Positions 23,201 to 33,158 of a stretch of DNA of 64,000 nucleotides are shown piece by piece. Positions within the stretch are counted from its first letter, which is position 1. Every line of letters begins with the position of its first letter. Source of the stretch: Cafeteria roenbergensis. Lineage: Eukaryota > Sar > Bigyra > Bicosoecida > Cafeteriaceae. The position numbers and the translations under genes were made by a program. The notes beneath the pieces are model-generated. The model saw nothing but the letters and a program-made list of their open reading frames with translations. It did no database searches and was not told the origin of the DNA. The DNA is taken from the NCBI GenBank assembly GCA_008330645.1, contig VLTN01000003.1, positions 124,001 to 188,000 of the forward strand, written 5' to 3'.

Positions 23201-26200
23201 GCACCGGCTCACGGTGCTCTCAGCGTCGGCGTCGTCGGGAGTGGTGGTCGTGCGGTGCGTGGGGTCGCTCGACCCCACGGAGCCGTCGTGCGGCTCTGCC
23301 AAGGACGCGCTGCAGGCTGCCGTGGCTGACACCGGCTCCGCCCTGCACGACGGCGTGGTGGGCTTCAACGCCGACCCCCTGTTCAACAAGGGGGGCCACG
23401 GGGAGGTCACGTCCAAGGGGGTCGTGGTCGCGGGCACCTGCAGCAACCCCGCGTTGCTGACGCGGAGGGAGTGCGAGTCGGTGGGCGAGTGCAGCTGCGA
23501 CGACGTCCGGCGCGACGACCCTGCCGCCTGCGAGCGCTCGGTGTCGATGAGCGGCCAGCCGTGTCTGTTTTCGGCGGAGCACACTTGGACGCCGGGCGCG
23601 AGGCGCGTCAAGTTCGCCGGCTGCACCGACCCGCGCTTCAAGAGCAAGGCGGCATGCTTGGCCGCTGGCAAGTGCTCCGACCCCAAGCTGCGCTCCAGGG
23701 AGGCCTGCCTGGCGCCCGGCGTGTGCCTGCCGCCCAAGGACAAGCGCGGCCCCGGGATGAACACGGTTGGCCGGCCCGTTATGGACTTCACGCAGTTCCG
23801 CACCAGGCAGGAGTGCATCGACCCCAAGGCGCGGTCAGAGGGCGGGGGGCGCTGCACCACGTCGCCCGGCAGCAACGACCCCGTGTACCCCTGCTTCCGG
23901 CACAGGGAGAAGCAGCCCTGCGAGAGCCCGCCGCACCGGCCCAAGCTTCCCGGCGAGCACGCGTGCGTCCGGCCGCCGGGCGGGGTGCCGTTCGACTACA
24001 CGCAGTTCACGACCCGGGCCCAGTGCGAGCAGCCGGCGCTGCGCGACTGCGCCGCGGTCGCCCGCCGCCACAAGGTGCTCTTTGGGGATACGGCCTTCCA
24101 GGGGGCCAGCCGGCCGTTCTTCCTTCAGACCGGCGCGACCGCCGCTGGCCTGCCACCGGTTGGCGCCATCTCGGGGGCTCGCGCGGAGGACTTGCTTTCG
24201 CCCCCGCCGCCTCCCATGCAGCCCTCGTTCGGCTTCCCAGCAGAGCGCGAGCCAGCCTCTCGCGAAGCCGTGGGGGCTGCGCTGGAGGCCTTGGGGAAGC
24301 TGCGCCCCGGTGAGGCGGACGGGAACGGCCTCACGTCGGCCGTGCGGTCCAAGCTGGCCAAGGGCAGCGCTGGGGCGGCGCCAGACTCGACAGGCCTGGA
24401 GGGCGTGGACACGGAACCGGGGCAGCCGGAGGGAACCGGCTCCGACGGCGCAGCGGCTTCCGACGGGGCGGACAACGGACAGGGCGGCAGCGGCAAGGCT
24501 GCCAAGGGCAGCGCGCAGGAGGGCGCCGGCCTCCCGGCCAGGCCCGGGGCGTCGCGCCCGGCCTCCGATAGCGCCTCCGCTGTGGTTCAAGGGAGCGACT
24601 GCGGTCCAAAGGGCATTTGGGCGCCAACATCGTCGCTTCTGGCCAAGGGCCCCGTGTGCGTGTGGCGCCCGGAGGAGAAGACTCCCCCGTGCAAGTTTGG
24701 CCAGCCGCCCCCCTGCATCCGCGACATCGACAGCGACGAGATGGATAGGCAAAAGGACGAGGACCCCGGAGACTGGGTCACGCCCAACAACTTTGACTCA
24801 ACCAACGACTGGAAGGAGGACGGCACCACGACGGAGGAGCCGTGCCCGTGCGAGTGGCCGGCCAACAAGTATCACCTCAAGAAGTGCAACTGGTGGAAGT
24901 GCGGCCCGGGGTCCCAGGTGAGCCGCGTTGTGGCGCCCCCGAGAGTCTGCCTGCTGACGAGTCATGCCTGCGCCAGCCCTCTCGTTCTCGAGCGACAGCG
25001 TGCCACGGATGGCGTGCTTGCAAAGCGCTGCCAGCCGCGCGCGGTTGCCGCGTCCGACGCAGCTGCGGTGCGCTCCGTCCACGAGTCGCTTCTGGAAGCG
25101 TTGAGAGCGTGTTGTTGGTCGCATTCCCCGACTCCGCCTGTGTCCCCTCCCACCCCCCCTATTGCCTTGCCTCACCCGCAGAGCGCCAGCGCTGACGGCC
25201 AGATTGACTACTACCGCCAGAAGCAGCCAAATGAGGTGAGCCGTCCGCTGCTGCTGGCCAAGCCGGCGCCGCTGCGATGGCATGTTGACGAGTGCCGGCA
25301 GCGGGCCCGCGCCACGGCTTGCGGGGTGTGATGCTTTGCCGCGGTGCTTTTCGTGACCGCAGATGGTGTCCGACTACAACGCCATGGTCAGCGTGGGCGG
25401 CAGCAAGCTGTGGATGACCATCGACACCTCAACCTCCACGACGTGGGTCATGTCCATGGCCTGCTTCACCGTCGGCTGCTCCAAGGTCAAGATCTACGCT
25501 GGGGCATTCATCCCCGCCCTCCCGCCGGGCCCGTTCCCCATTGACCTGCTCGAGGCCGGCCTGTTCCAGATTCTCTCCATGGTGGGGATCAACGGGCACA
25601 CAATGGTCAACGCTGGTGAGAGCGCCGCTTGTCCGCCGTTGAGGCTGCCCAGGCGGGCCCGCGCTTGGCTCGGGCGAAGGAGCTCCGCTCTGCCCTCAGT
25701 GCTCGATCTCCTCCCTTTGCGCGCTGCTGCTGCGTTGTTGGGCCCGCAGGTGCCTCTGTGATGGGCGCCCCGTTTATGTTCGGCATCCTGGACCTGGGGA
25801 CGATCAACCCCATGGCCTTCAACCACTCTGGCACTGTCGGCCTCGGTGAGCTGGCTTGGTCGTCGCGCGCCGTTCGCCCCGTTCATGCCGTTGTTGCGCC
25901 GCGCGAACGGCGGAGCGGACATGCCTGCGCTTGGCAGCCTTGCCACTCGACCTGCCTTGCAGTGCCCGCCGTCCCATTCCCGCCATGCGTCGCGCAGCCT
26001 ACTGGGAGGACAACTGGCCGTGGCAAATGGTCATCATGGACCCGATGCTCTCGGTGCTGGACTTCCAGCGCTGCGGCAACACGTTCTACCCCATCCCCAT
26101 GGTCCCGGTGCCCATCCCCAAGACGTTCCAGCTGTGGGCAATCCCGCCCGCGTTCCCTGGCGGCGTCACGCTCAAGGTGGCGTTCTTCTTCGGAGACACG

Positions 26201-29200
26201 GGAGGCTGCTACTTTGTCAACGGCGTGCCCGGCCAGTTCGCCAGAGCGGGGATGAAGCGGCTGATGATCATGCCGACCCCCGGCATCAAGTTCCTCACGC
26301 CGTCGTGGATGTTCATGATCACCGGCCTCAAGATCGGCGGGGCCAGCCTCTCCCCGTGCCTCATCCCAGCGCTCTGCCGTGGCGTCTTCACCACCGGGTC
26401 GTTCTCCACGTCTGGCCCGCTCATCCCAGTGCTGACCATGCTGGAGGCCGTGGCCGCGCCGCTCACCTGCGAGCACCTGGAAATTCTCCCGTCCATCACG
26501 TTTAACATCATGGGCTCGGGCTTCAAGCTCGAGCGGCAAGACTACACGATCCTGGGCTTCTCCTTCGACAGCGTGCAGTGCATGACCGCCTTCACGCCCA
26601 TGGCGCAGCTCATTCCAGGCATGGACCTCTGGCGCCTCGGCGACAGCTTCGTCCGCGCGTACTACCTCCAGATCGACATCCAGCCGATGCGGTCCGCCAA
26701 GCTCGGGCTGGCCGACCAGCCCTTTTACGAGAAGAACGGCTGCTCTGGCACGGGCGGCGTGGGCCCCGTTGCCAAGTACAAGAAGAAGACCTCTGAGACC
26801 GCTGGCAAGAAGGGCTCGGACGCCACGGCGTCCGCCACCAAGGAGCGCGGGTCGAGCAAGGCCAACATGTTCTGGAAGCGGCGCCAGAACTGGGAGGACG
26901 ACCTCAAGGGGATGAAGGACAACCTCAAGCCCAAGGACGAGGACGACTGCTCGGCCTCGCCCGCGGGCGGCGCCCGCTTCCGCAGCCTGGGGGGCAAGTG
27001 CGTGCCTCGCAAGCACCACCCCGAGATGGGCAGCCTCCGCGATCGGCAGAGCTCCATCTCGGGCATGATCGAGGCGCACCGGGAAAAGATTGACGGGTGG
27101 AAGGAGGGCCGGTACCACGGCGCCAACGGCGAGGAGGACGCGGACGCGTGGCTGGACGAGGAGGGCGACGAGGAGGAGGAGGGCGAGGCCCACGGCGACG
27201 CCGGGGTCGGCGGCCCCTGGGATGACGCGGAGGAGCTGGCGAAGGCGCGGGAGCGGGCCGACGAGGCGCTGCACCGCACCGCGGGCGGGGCGTGGCACGG
27301 AATTGGCCGGGACAGCTCGGCGGTGCCGTCCCAGGAGGGCGTGGCGCCCAGCGCGGACGTCAACCTTGCCTCGTCGTACTCTGCGCAGTTCTTCGGCGAG
27401 CAGGAGCGCGGCGGCGCCGGAGCGCTCCTGCAGGAGCAGGGAACTGCCCGGGACGGGCAGGGGCGGCGGCTGCGCGGCCACCGCCGAGGGCGAACGGCTG
27501 CAGGGGTGCTCGCGCCCACGCAGGACGAGGCGGCGCCCGCCGGCCTGTCGGGCGACTCGGCGTTCCACGGCCGCGGTGTGGAGCAGCCCACCGGCGTGGA
27601 CCTCTCTCGCCCTCTTCCCGCTCGCAGCCTCGACGCCGACGCCGGAGCCGACGGCGCGACCGCACTCCCGCTCGTGTCGCACGCCGAGCTGTTGGATGCC
27701 GTGAGGTCGCCGACGGAGCGGGAGCGCCGCTCCGCCGAGGCGGTGCACCGGGCGCTTCACGGGGCCTTCGACGTCGACGGGTTCCTCGGGGGGCTGGTGG
27801 CGCGCGACAACGAGGTTCAGTCCGCCCAGGAAGAGGAGGACGCGGAGGAGGCGCGGCTGGGGAGGAGCGGCGAGCAGTGGAGCGTCGGCGCGGAGGAGGG
27901 GCGGCTAGTGGGGCGGCTGCCGCCCCTGGACCAGCTGCAGTGGCCCAACGTGTCCGCGCTCAGCCGTGGCACGCTCCTCGCCATGTACAGGCGCGACGTC
28001 TGTCGCAGGCACAGCGGCAGCGGCAGCGGCAGCGGCAGCGGCAGCGGCAGCGGCAGCGGCAGCGGCAGCGGCAGCGGCAGCGGCAGCGGCAGCGGCAGCG
28101 GCAGCGGCAGCGGATCCGAGGCGGATCGGCCGCTTCCCCGGCTGTGTACGCAGGATCCGGTGCCTCGCGCACAGGGCGCGACCGCGGCTGCCGCAGCTCG
28201 CAACAACAGCTTCGCGCTGCCCAGCGCGGTGGAGTCGCGCCTTGACGGGCTGTCGTCGGGAATGTGGACGCTGCCGGACGAGCTGCGCGCCTGGCTGCTG
28301 GCCCGCACGCCGGCGACGGCTCCGCACTTGCACGCCGACGTGGACAGGGCGGCAGGGCTGAGCTCGGAGGCGGCAGGCAGGGCCAGCGATTTCATGCGCG
28401 TCCACACAGCCGTCGCCTTCGTCGAGAGCCAGGCCATGCAGGAGCGGCGGCGCCGGGAGAGGCTGCGCCTCGGCGTCGAGCCGGAGGAGTCGACGATGCC
28501 GCCGCTGCCTCGCCGGCAGAAGCGGCGAGGCGGAAGGCGCTCCGGCGCCTGGGCCCCGCACGCGGACCCGTACTACCGGGCGCTCGGGTACGGCAAGGCG
28601 TCCTGTGCGCACAAGCACCCTGACTTCGACCCCGCCTCCAGGCCCAGCTCGCGCCACGGGCTGGCCTACACGCGAGGCGGGGACATGATCGGCTGCACGC
28701 GGGACGGCGACCCCGTGGTGCTCCCCGTGCTGATGCAGGAGACGAGTAACGCGGCAGAGGAGGCCGCCCTGATCCGGAACATGAGCGCGGTGATGAAGCA
28801 CCTCGAGGCTGCGATGAACGTGAGCGACGCGTCGTCGCGGCTCTACTGGCGCGGCGAGAGCGAGGGCTTCGTCCTGCGCGAGACGCGGCGGTGGCTGCTC
28901 AGGTACCGGCGCCAGATTGAGCAGGCGCAGGAGACTGCGGCGGCGCACACGCTGCTCTCCAGGCAGCACAAGGAGGCGCTGCGTGCGTATGCGATGCGCG
29001 AGACGACCGACCCCGCGCAGCTGCTGAGCTCCATCAGGACCGCGCTGGCCAGGATGGGCGACGGGTCTGTCGTGGATATTGCCGCCCCGGCCGATGCACA
29101 CGGCGGGGACGCGGCAGTTGCAATGGCGGCGATGATGCAGGACGGCTTCGCCGGCGACAAGCGCCTCAAGTCCCGTGGCAGCAGCGACGGCGGGGACTGG

Positions 29201-29842
29201 CGAGAGCGTCAGAGGGGCAGCGTGGAGAGCGACTGGGACGCGCTGGAAGGGGTCAGGCACCGGGCAGCACCGCCCGGGTCCCTCCGGGCCTCCGGCGGGG
29301 GCGTGTACCCGTTCGTGGACACCCCGGACATAAAGGACATGGAAGAGGCGGCAGCGCGCGAGGCGGCGGAAGAGGCCGCGGCGGCCGCGCAGGAGTCCAA
29401 CCTGGACACAGCGGGCGAGGCACTCAAGCTGCTGGACACGCTAGTCACCACGGCGGCGAGACAACGCAGCGAGCGCGCGTCACGGGGCGCGGAGGACGCG
29501 CGCGGCAGTGCCATGGCGGCCAAGCTCGTTCGTGGGGACGACGGGCAATGGCGGCTTGAGAGCAATCCGGACGCGCGGGCTCCAAGCTCCGATGCTGCAG
29601 GAGAGGGGCCAGGGGCATCGCTCTTGCAGCGGATTGGCCGGGACCGCTATCGCAGCCTGTCCACGCAAGACGAGGGCTCGCTGGTCCGCGTGGCGGCCCT
29701 TGAGGCTCTCGAAATGCTCCACGCCATGCACGCCGAGGCGCTCAGCGAGCACGTGGAGTCGCTGAGGCGGCAGCTGCGCGCCGCCGAGGCCGACTTGGCG
29801 CGGGAGGAGGCTGCCGAGGCCGAGCGGGCGCGACTTGCTTGA
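11251..29842 (+). CDS. giant secreted IPT/TIG-domain protein with Cys-rich repeats and a degenerate pepsin-like domain
   Basis: Six exons, 11251-11566, 11734-24917, 25182-25235, 25363-25615, 25750-25845 and 25998-29842, join in phase to give 5,915 residues. The start was chosen for its signal peptide (MAGVTGAWLATFLLLAMAVL). IPT/TIG-type immunoglobulin folds are seen at about residues 111 (VAPAAAPLTGGTMITVFGRN), 225 (VAPLAGPSVGGTRVFVQG), 1326 (FSPTSGPAAGGTPLTISG), 1819 (ASPLAGPAVGGTDVTVF) and 2479 (APMEGGTRMAVWG), with long Ala/Gly/Ser-rich linkers between them. Cys-rich repeats fill about 4008-4211, and another Cys cluster precedes 4500. Residues about 4510-4870 form an aspartic-protease-like domain. 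The last 980 residues are low-complexity with a Gly-Ser repeat and an acidic helical end. No transmembrane helix is obvious near the C-terminus, so secretion or a cell-surface or scale role is inferred. IPT giants in protists are often surface proteins; the function here is unknown. Confidence 0.82.
23439..24050 (+). other. Cys-rich tandem module within the giant IPT protein
   Basis: Residues about 4008-4211 hold at least five related units built on C-S/T-D/N-P...R/K-x-x-C-x5-C: CSNPALLTRRECESVGEC, CTDPRFKSKAACLAAGKC, CSDPKLRSREACLAPGVC, then the degenerate FRTRQECIDPKARSEGGGRC and FTTRAQCEQPALRDC. The regular spacing suggests disulphide-bonded extracellular modules. I cannot assign a named family. 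Confidence 0.6.
25182..26706 (+). other. pepsin-like (A1) domain with lost second catalytic Asp, inside the giant IPT protein
   Basis: The domain is spread over exons 3-6. The N-lobe shows DYNAMVSVGG and IDTSTSTTWVMS, the place of the pepsin motif fDTGSSxLWV; Asp 4539 is kept but DTG has become DTS. SGTVGLG sits where the family has DGIlGLG. The C-lobe shows CRGVFTTGSFSTSGP at 4761-4775 where the family has C-x-A-I-V-D-T-G-T-S, so the second Asp is Thr 4766. Then come LEILPSITFNIMGSGFKLER and LWRLGDSFVRAYYLQ (family: lWILGDvFLRxYY). The fold assignment is well supported; loss of protease activity is inference from the missing Asp. Confidence 0.75.
28013..28112 (+). repeat. (GGCAGC)n hexanucleotide repeat coding for Gly-Ser
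   Basis: About 100 bases of nearly perfect AGCGGC/GGCAGC repeat, some 16-17 units, in frame within the last exon of the giant IPT gene. It encodes alternating Ser and Gly, a flexible linker. The purity suggests recent slippage and likely length variation between strains. Confidence 0.95.
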
Positions 29843-30143
29843 CTGTCGCTCGTGCTTGAAAAATTGGGCCGAGACGCGCAAACAATCCGTTTTCCTTGTT
29901 GAAGCTACGCTTTGCTGCGCCCCCAGCGCGCCCTGCAGACGCTCGCAAAGCGGGGGCACGCTCGCAAACTGACACTCATACACAAACGAACAAGAAGGCT
30001 GGGCGGGTCACGCGCGCCCGGGGCACAGGGCCGCTGTTCGGGCGGTGGTCGCTCCAGTCACTGCAGGCGCGTGCTCCGCAGCGAGCGCATCTTCGCCCCA
30101 ATCTGTCCCGCCGATCCGACAGGGCCTCGGTCGCGCCTTGCGC
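29843..30143. other. intergenic region between convergent genes
   Basis: About 300 bases between the stop codons of the giant IPT gene and the JmjC gene. It is less GC-rich than its surroundings near 29860-29990 and probably carries both 3' UTRs. No gene is supported. Confidence 0.4.
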
Positions 30144-31672
30144 TCACGCCTGTGGCAGGCGGAAGTCGTTGATCTTCGCCTCGACCTTTGCGGTCGCCGT
30201 GGCGAGCTCTTCGGGCGTTGCGGGAGGTGGCGACCTTCCGACCTCGCACTTGTTGATTCCTGCCGCATCTTCGCCGTACATGTGGCCGACCCCCGAGCGT
30301 GTGTTGCACTGGATAGAGCGCCCCATGCTGACGATGTAGTGGAGCCAGAAGCTGGGCATGTAGAGAATTTCACCGGCCCTCAGCACTGTCTCCACGGCCT
30401 GGGCCTTGTCCAGCTGCGCAGCCGTTTCCGGGTCAGAAATGGCCTCGGGGTCCGAAAAGTCGATGCCAGCGTGCCTCCGGGACGGGCCGGAGTGCATCAT
30501 GTCCATCGCTGTGCACGCTGCCGGGGGGTTGATCACGTAGCGCTTCATGCCGCGCAGCATGTAGATGAAGTTGCGGTGGCCATCCCAGTGCTGCTCCGCC
30601 ACGACGCCGCGCATGCCGAACCGGCAGTGCTGGCCCCGCACGTCCGTCGGCTCGGGGATGAACAGGTCGCGAGTCGGCGCGTCCTTTTCGAACAGGTTGA
30701 TGTCCCTGCTGATCATCGTGTCTCCGGCGCCCTCCCACGAGTCGCCAGTGCTCAGGTACAAGTGGCGGCTCTCGGCGTCCTCGTTGGGCGGCTTGGCCTT
30801 GTTCGCCTCCTCCAGGGCCGCGGATTCCTCCCAAAACTTGGCGAAGGACATGGGGAGCGGCACCGGCGGGGGGTGGTCAAACGTGTAGCCGCGCGGCTTG
30901 AACGCGTTGCTGGCCTGCTTCGAGGAGCTGTAGCCGTTGGCGGGCCGCAGGCTCTTCTTCAGCTCCTTGGCCATGGCGTTGCTTTGGTAGAACATAAAGT
31001 GCCCGTTGTGGGCCGTGTTGATCGTGTAGCTCTTGCGGGAGCTCATTCCCTCAATCACGTAGTCGTCGTCCGCCCATTTCTTCGCGACCTCGTCCTGCGC
31101 GCGCGCAGAGAGGACCCACAGCGCAAAAGGGGCCGGAGTTTCAGGAGACTACGAGGGGTGGAGGGGGGGGAAAGGCAAGGGCGCACGCGCCGCGCTTTGC
31201 CCGGCGGTCTGGTTCCCGCAAGCGCGGCGGGCAGGCGCACGCGAAGCCCCCGAGCGCCGCGCAGCGCGCCGCCCCAGAGCCCGAGGCGCACCAGCTCGGG
31301 CATGTTCTTGATCTTGAAGGGGATCTCCAGGTTCCGCAGCTCGGTGGCGCGCTCCATTGCGCCCTCGGTCGCCCAGTCGATGACCTCGAGGGTGTCGAAC
31401 TTGGAGCCTCCAGCGGGCTCCGCCGGGTCGTCCGGGTTCCACGCCAGGAGGACGTCCAGCATGCTCGCGAACTTGGGAAGGTTCTCGGCGTAGCCCTCGG
31501 GCGGCGCCGCGTCGGGGTGCCGCTTGTCGGTCGCCAGGGAGGCGGACGCGAGCCCGCGGAATGCCGCCGGCAGTCGCGCAGCGCCGCCGGCAACCACGGA
31601 GGCCGAGGCCGCCAGGGCCGCGGCCGCCAAGCCCACGCCCACCAGGGCCATCTTGCGGTAGCTCGGGCGCAT
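30144..31672 (-). CDS. JmjC/cupin-8 type 2-oxoglutarate oxygenase with N-terminal membrane anchor
   Basis: Two exons on the minus strand, 31672-31292 and 31094-30144, give 443 residues; the 197-base intron has a GTGCGC donor and GCGCAG acceptor. The N-terminus MRPSYRKMALVGVGLAAAAL is a likely signal anchor. Residues around 115-140 read IPFKIKNMPELDEVAKKW, typical of the start of JmjC proteins (a pass-through to a W-x-D-x-Y strand). The iron-binding set is complete: QHWDGHRNFIYMLRG with H296 and D298, and ILYMPSFWLHYIVS with H379. Such enzymes hydroxylate proteins or demethylate them using 2-oxoglutarate, oxygen and Fe(II). There are no PHD or chromatin-reader domains, so it is more like small cupin-8 hydroxylases than histone demethylases. 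The anchor suggests a secretory-pathway location, which is inference. Substrate unknown. Confidence 0.85.
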
Positions 31673-33158
31673 CGCGCGCGGGGCTGGGGCGGCCGTCTGG
31701 AACGGCCGGCTCTCGGGGTGGCGGAGCTGTGGCAAGCAAGGGAAGGCCGATCGCCGCCAGGCACACCGGCCGAGCACGACAGTGCCCTCTGCACGGCGGT
31801 CGAGCGATGGCGCGACTGGACTTGAGACGCCCCCTGCCCCCCCTGAGCGCCCTCTCTCCGGGAGCAGGCTCGCCCTCCGCCCCCCCCTCCCCCCGGGCGG
31901 GGCTCGGGCCGCACTGCGCCTCGGCGTCGGCGCTCGCGCCGGCAAGCTGTCGTGTTGCGGAGCGTCCGAGCCGCCCGGATCGAGTGCCGGCTGCAGAGCC
32001 GCCTTGACAACTGGGCAGAACGCGCCTGGACCGCGGTTCCTGCCCCGTGCCTGTTTGCCCTGGCTGCAGGCTCCAGTTGCTCGGAGCGCCCGGAGCGCCC
32101 GGGAGCGAGCGCCCGGCTGGGTGCGGCGGACGGCCCCGGGCCGGAACGGCCTTGGGCCAGGCCGTGCCGCTGAGACCCCAGCCAGCAGAAAAACTCCGCC
32201 AGTAGCAGGCCGAGCAGCGCTGTCGGCCTCTGCCCCAAGCAGGCCTCCGAGCACTCCGTTCGGCCCGCCCGGTTCGACCCCTCCTCCAGGTGAGCCAGGC
32301 CGCACGGCAAGAGCGCTTGCACGGCGCAGCCAGGCCCCGCACCTGCGGTGCCGCGCTCCCCGCGCGGGGGCCGTGGAACCCTGCCGGCGACGAGCTTGCT
32401 TTTGCGAGACGGCGTCGCTTGCTCGCCTCGTCTTGCCAAGAGTGCCCTTGCCCTCAACGGCCGTGTCGGCCGAGCCGCCCGCTCCGCCTTGGCCCCGCCT
32501 CGGCCGCCCGGTCGCGAACGCCGCGCCGAGAGGCCGGCCGGGATCCCGGCTGGGGAGGGGGGCAGCGTTGTCCAGCGCGGCCGGTGGCGCCGGCCGGCAA
32601 AAGCACGCGTGCCCGCCGAGCGATGGAGCAGTTCTCTTCGGGACTGACTCGCGAGAGCCTTTGCTAGCGCCCCGTGCCTTCCCCGCCTCCCCAAGTCGCA
32701 CGCGTGCCTGGGGCCGAGCTGCCACAGCTCGCGCCTGCGCGTCACGAGGGGGGGCGCGACAGGCGACGAGGGCTTGTGTTTCATGTCCGCACGCTGGAGC
32801 TGCGCTCTCGCGCGAGTCGCCCCGACGTCGCGAAAATCGTCTCGGGTGTCCCGCGCTGCCTGCCCCCCTCCTCTTCCCCCCGCCCGGCCGCGCGTTGCTC
32901 CGCCCCGGCGCCCCCGCCCCACCCTTCCCGGTCCCCCGCTCGGCCGCCGCTCGCTCGCGCCCGGCGGGCGGGGCGGCGGGGCTCGTCGCGTCGCTCCCTC
33001 GCAACCCGAGCTTGCGGCGAGGCGCACCAGACACGCAAGCCGATGCCCGGTGGTCTGCCAACACCACCCGTCCCGAGCAGCGGTCGCCCCACCCCCCCGG
33101 CCTCCGCAGGACCCCCGCCTCTGGACCCGCGCGGCCTGCCAGCCCCTGGACGCCCGTC
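31673..33158. promoter_or_regulatory. long divergent upstream region, JmjC / zinc-finger genes
   Basis: About 1.5 kb between two divergent start codons. Long frames are open on both strands here, including one continuous with the zinc-finger frame, but their composition (Arg/Ala/Pro-rich on both strands) is what very high GC gives by chance and none matches a family. It may hold promoters, 5' UTRs or an unrecognised upstream exon. Confidence 0.3.

Noticed and set aside
24918-25331. Read-through end of the giant IPT frame at 25331
   Set aside because: It passes through two introns bounded by GTGAGC and CGCAG; splicing continues into the pepsin-like domain with matching phases.
28013-28112. 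Repeat as a structural or array element
   Set aside because: It is a simple in-frame coding microsatellite.
25985-29842. Separate gene starting at MRRAAYWEDN
   Set aside because: The N-lobe of the pepsin-like domain lies in the preceding exons and phases join exactly, so this is the last exon of one gene.
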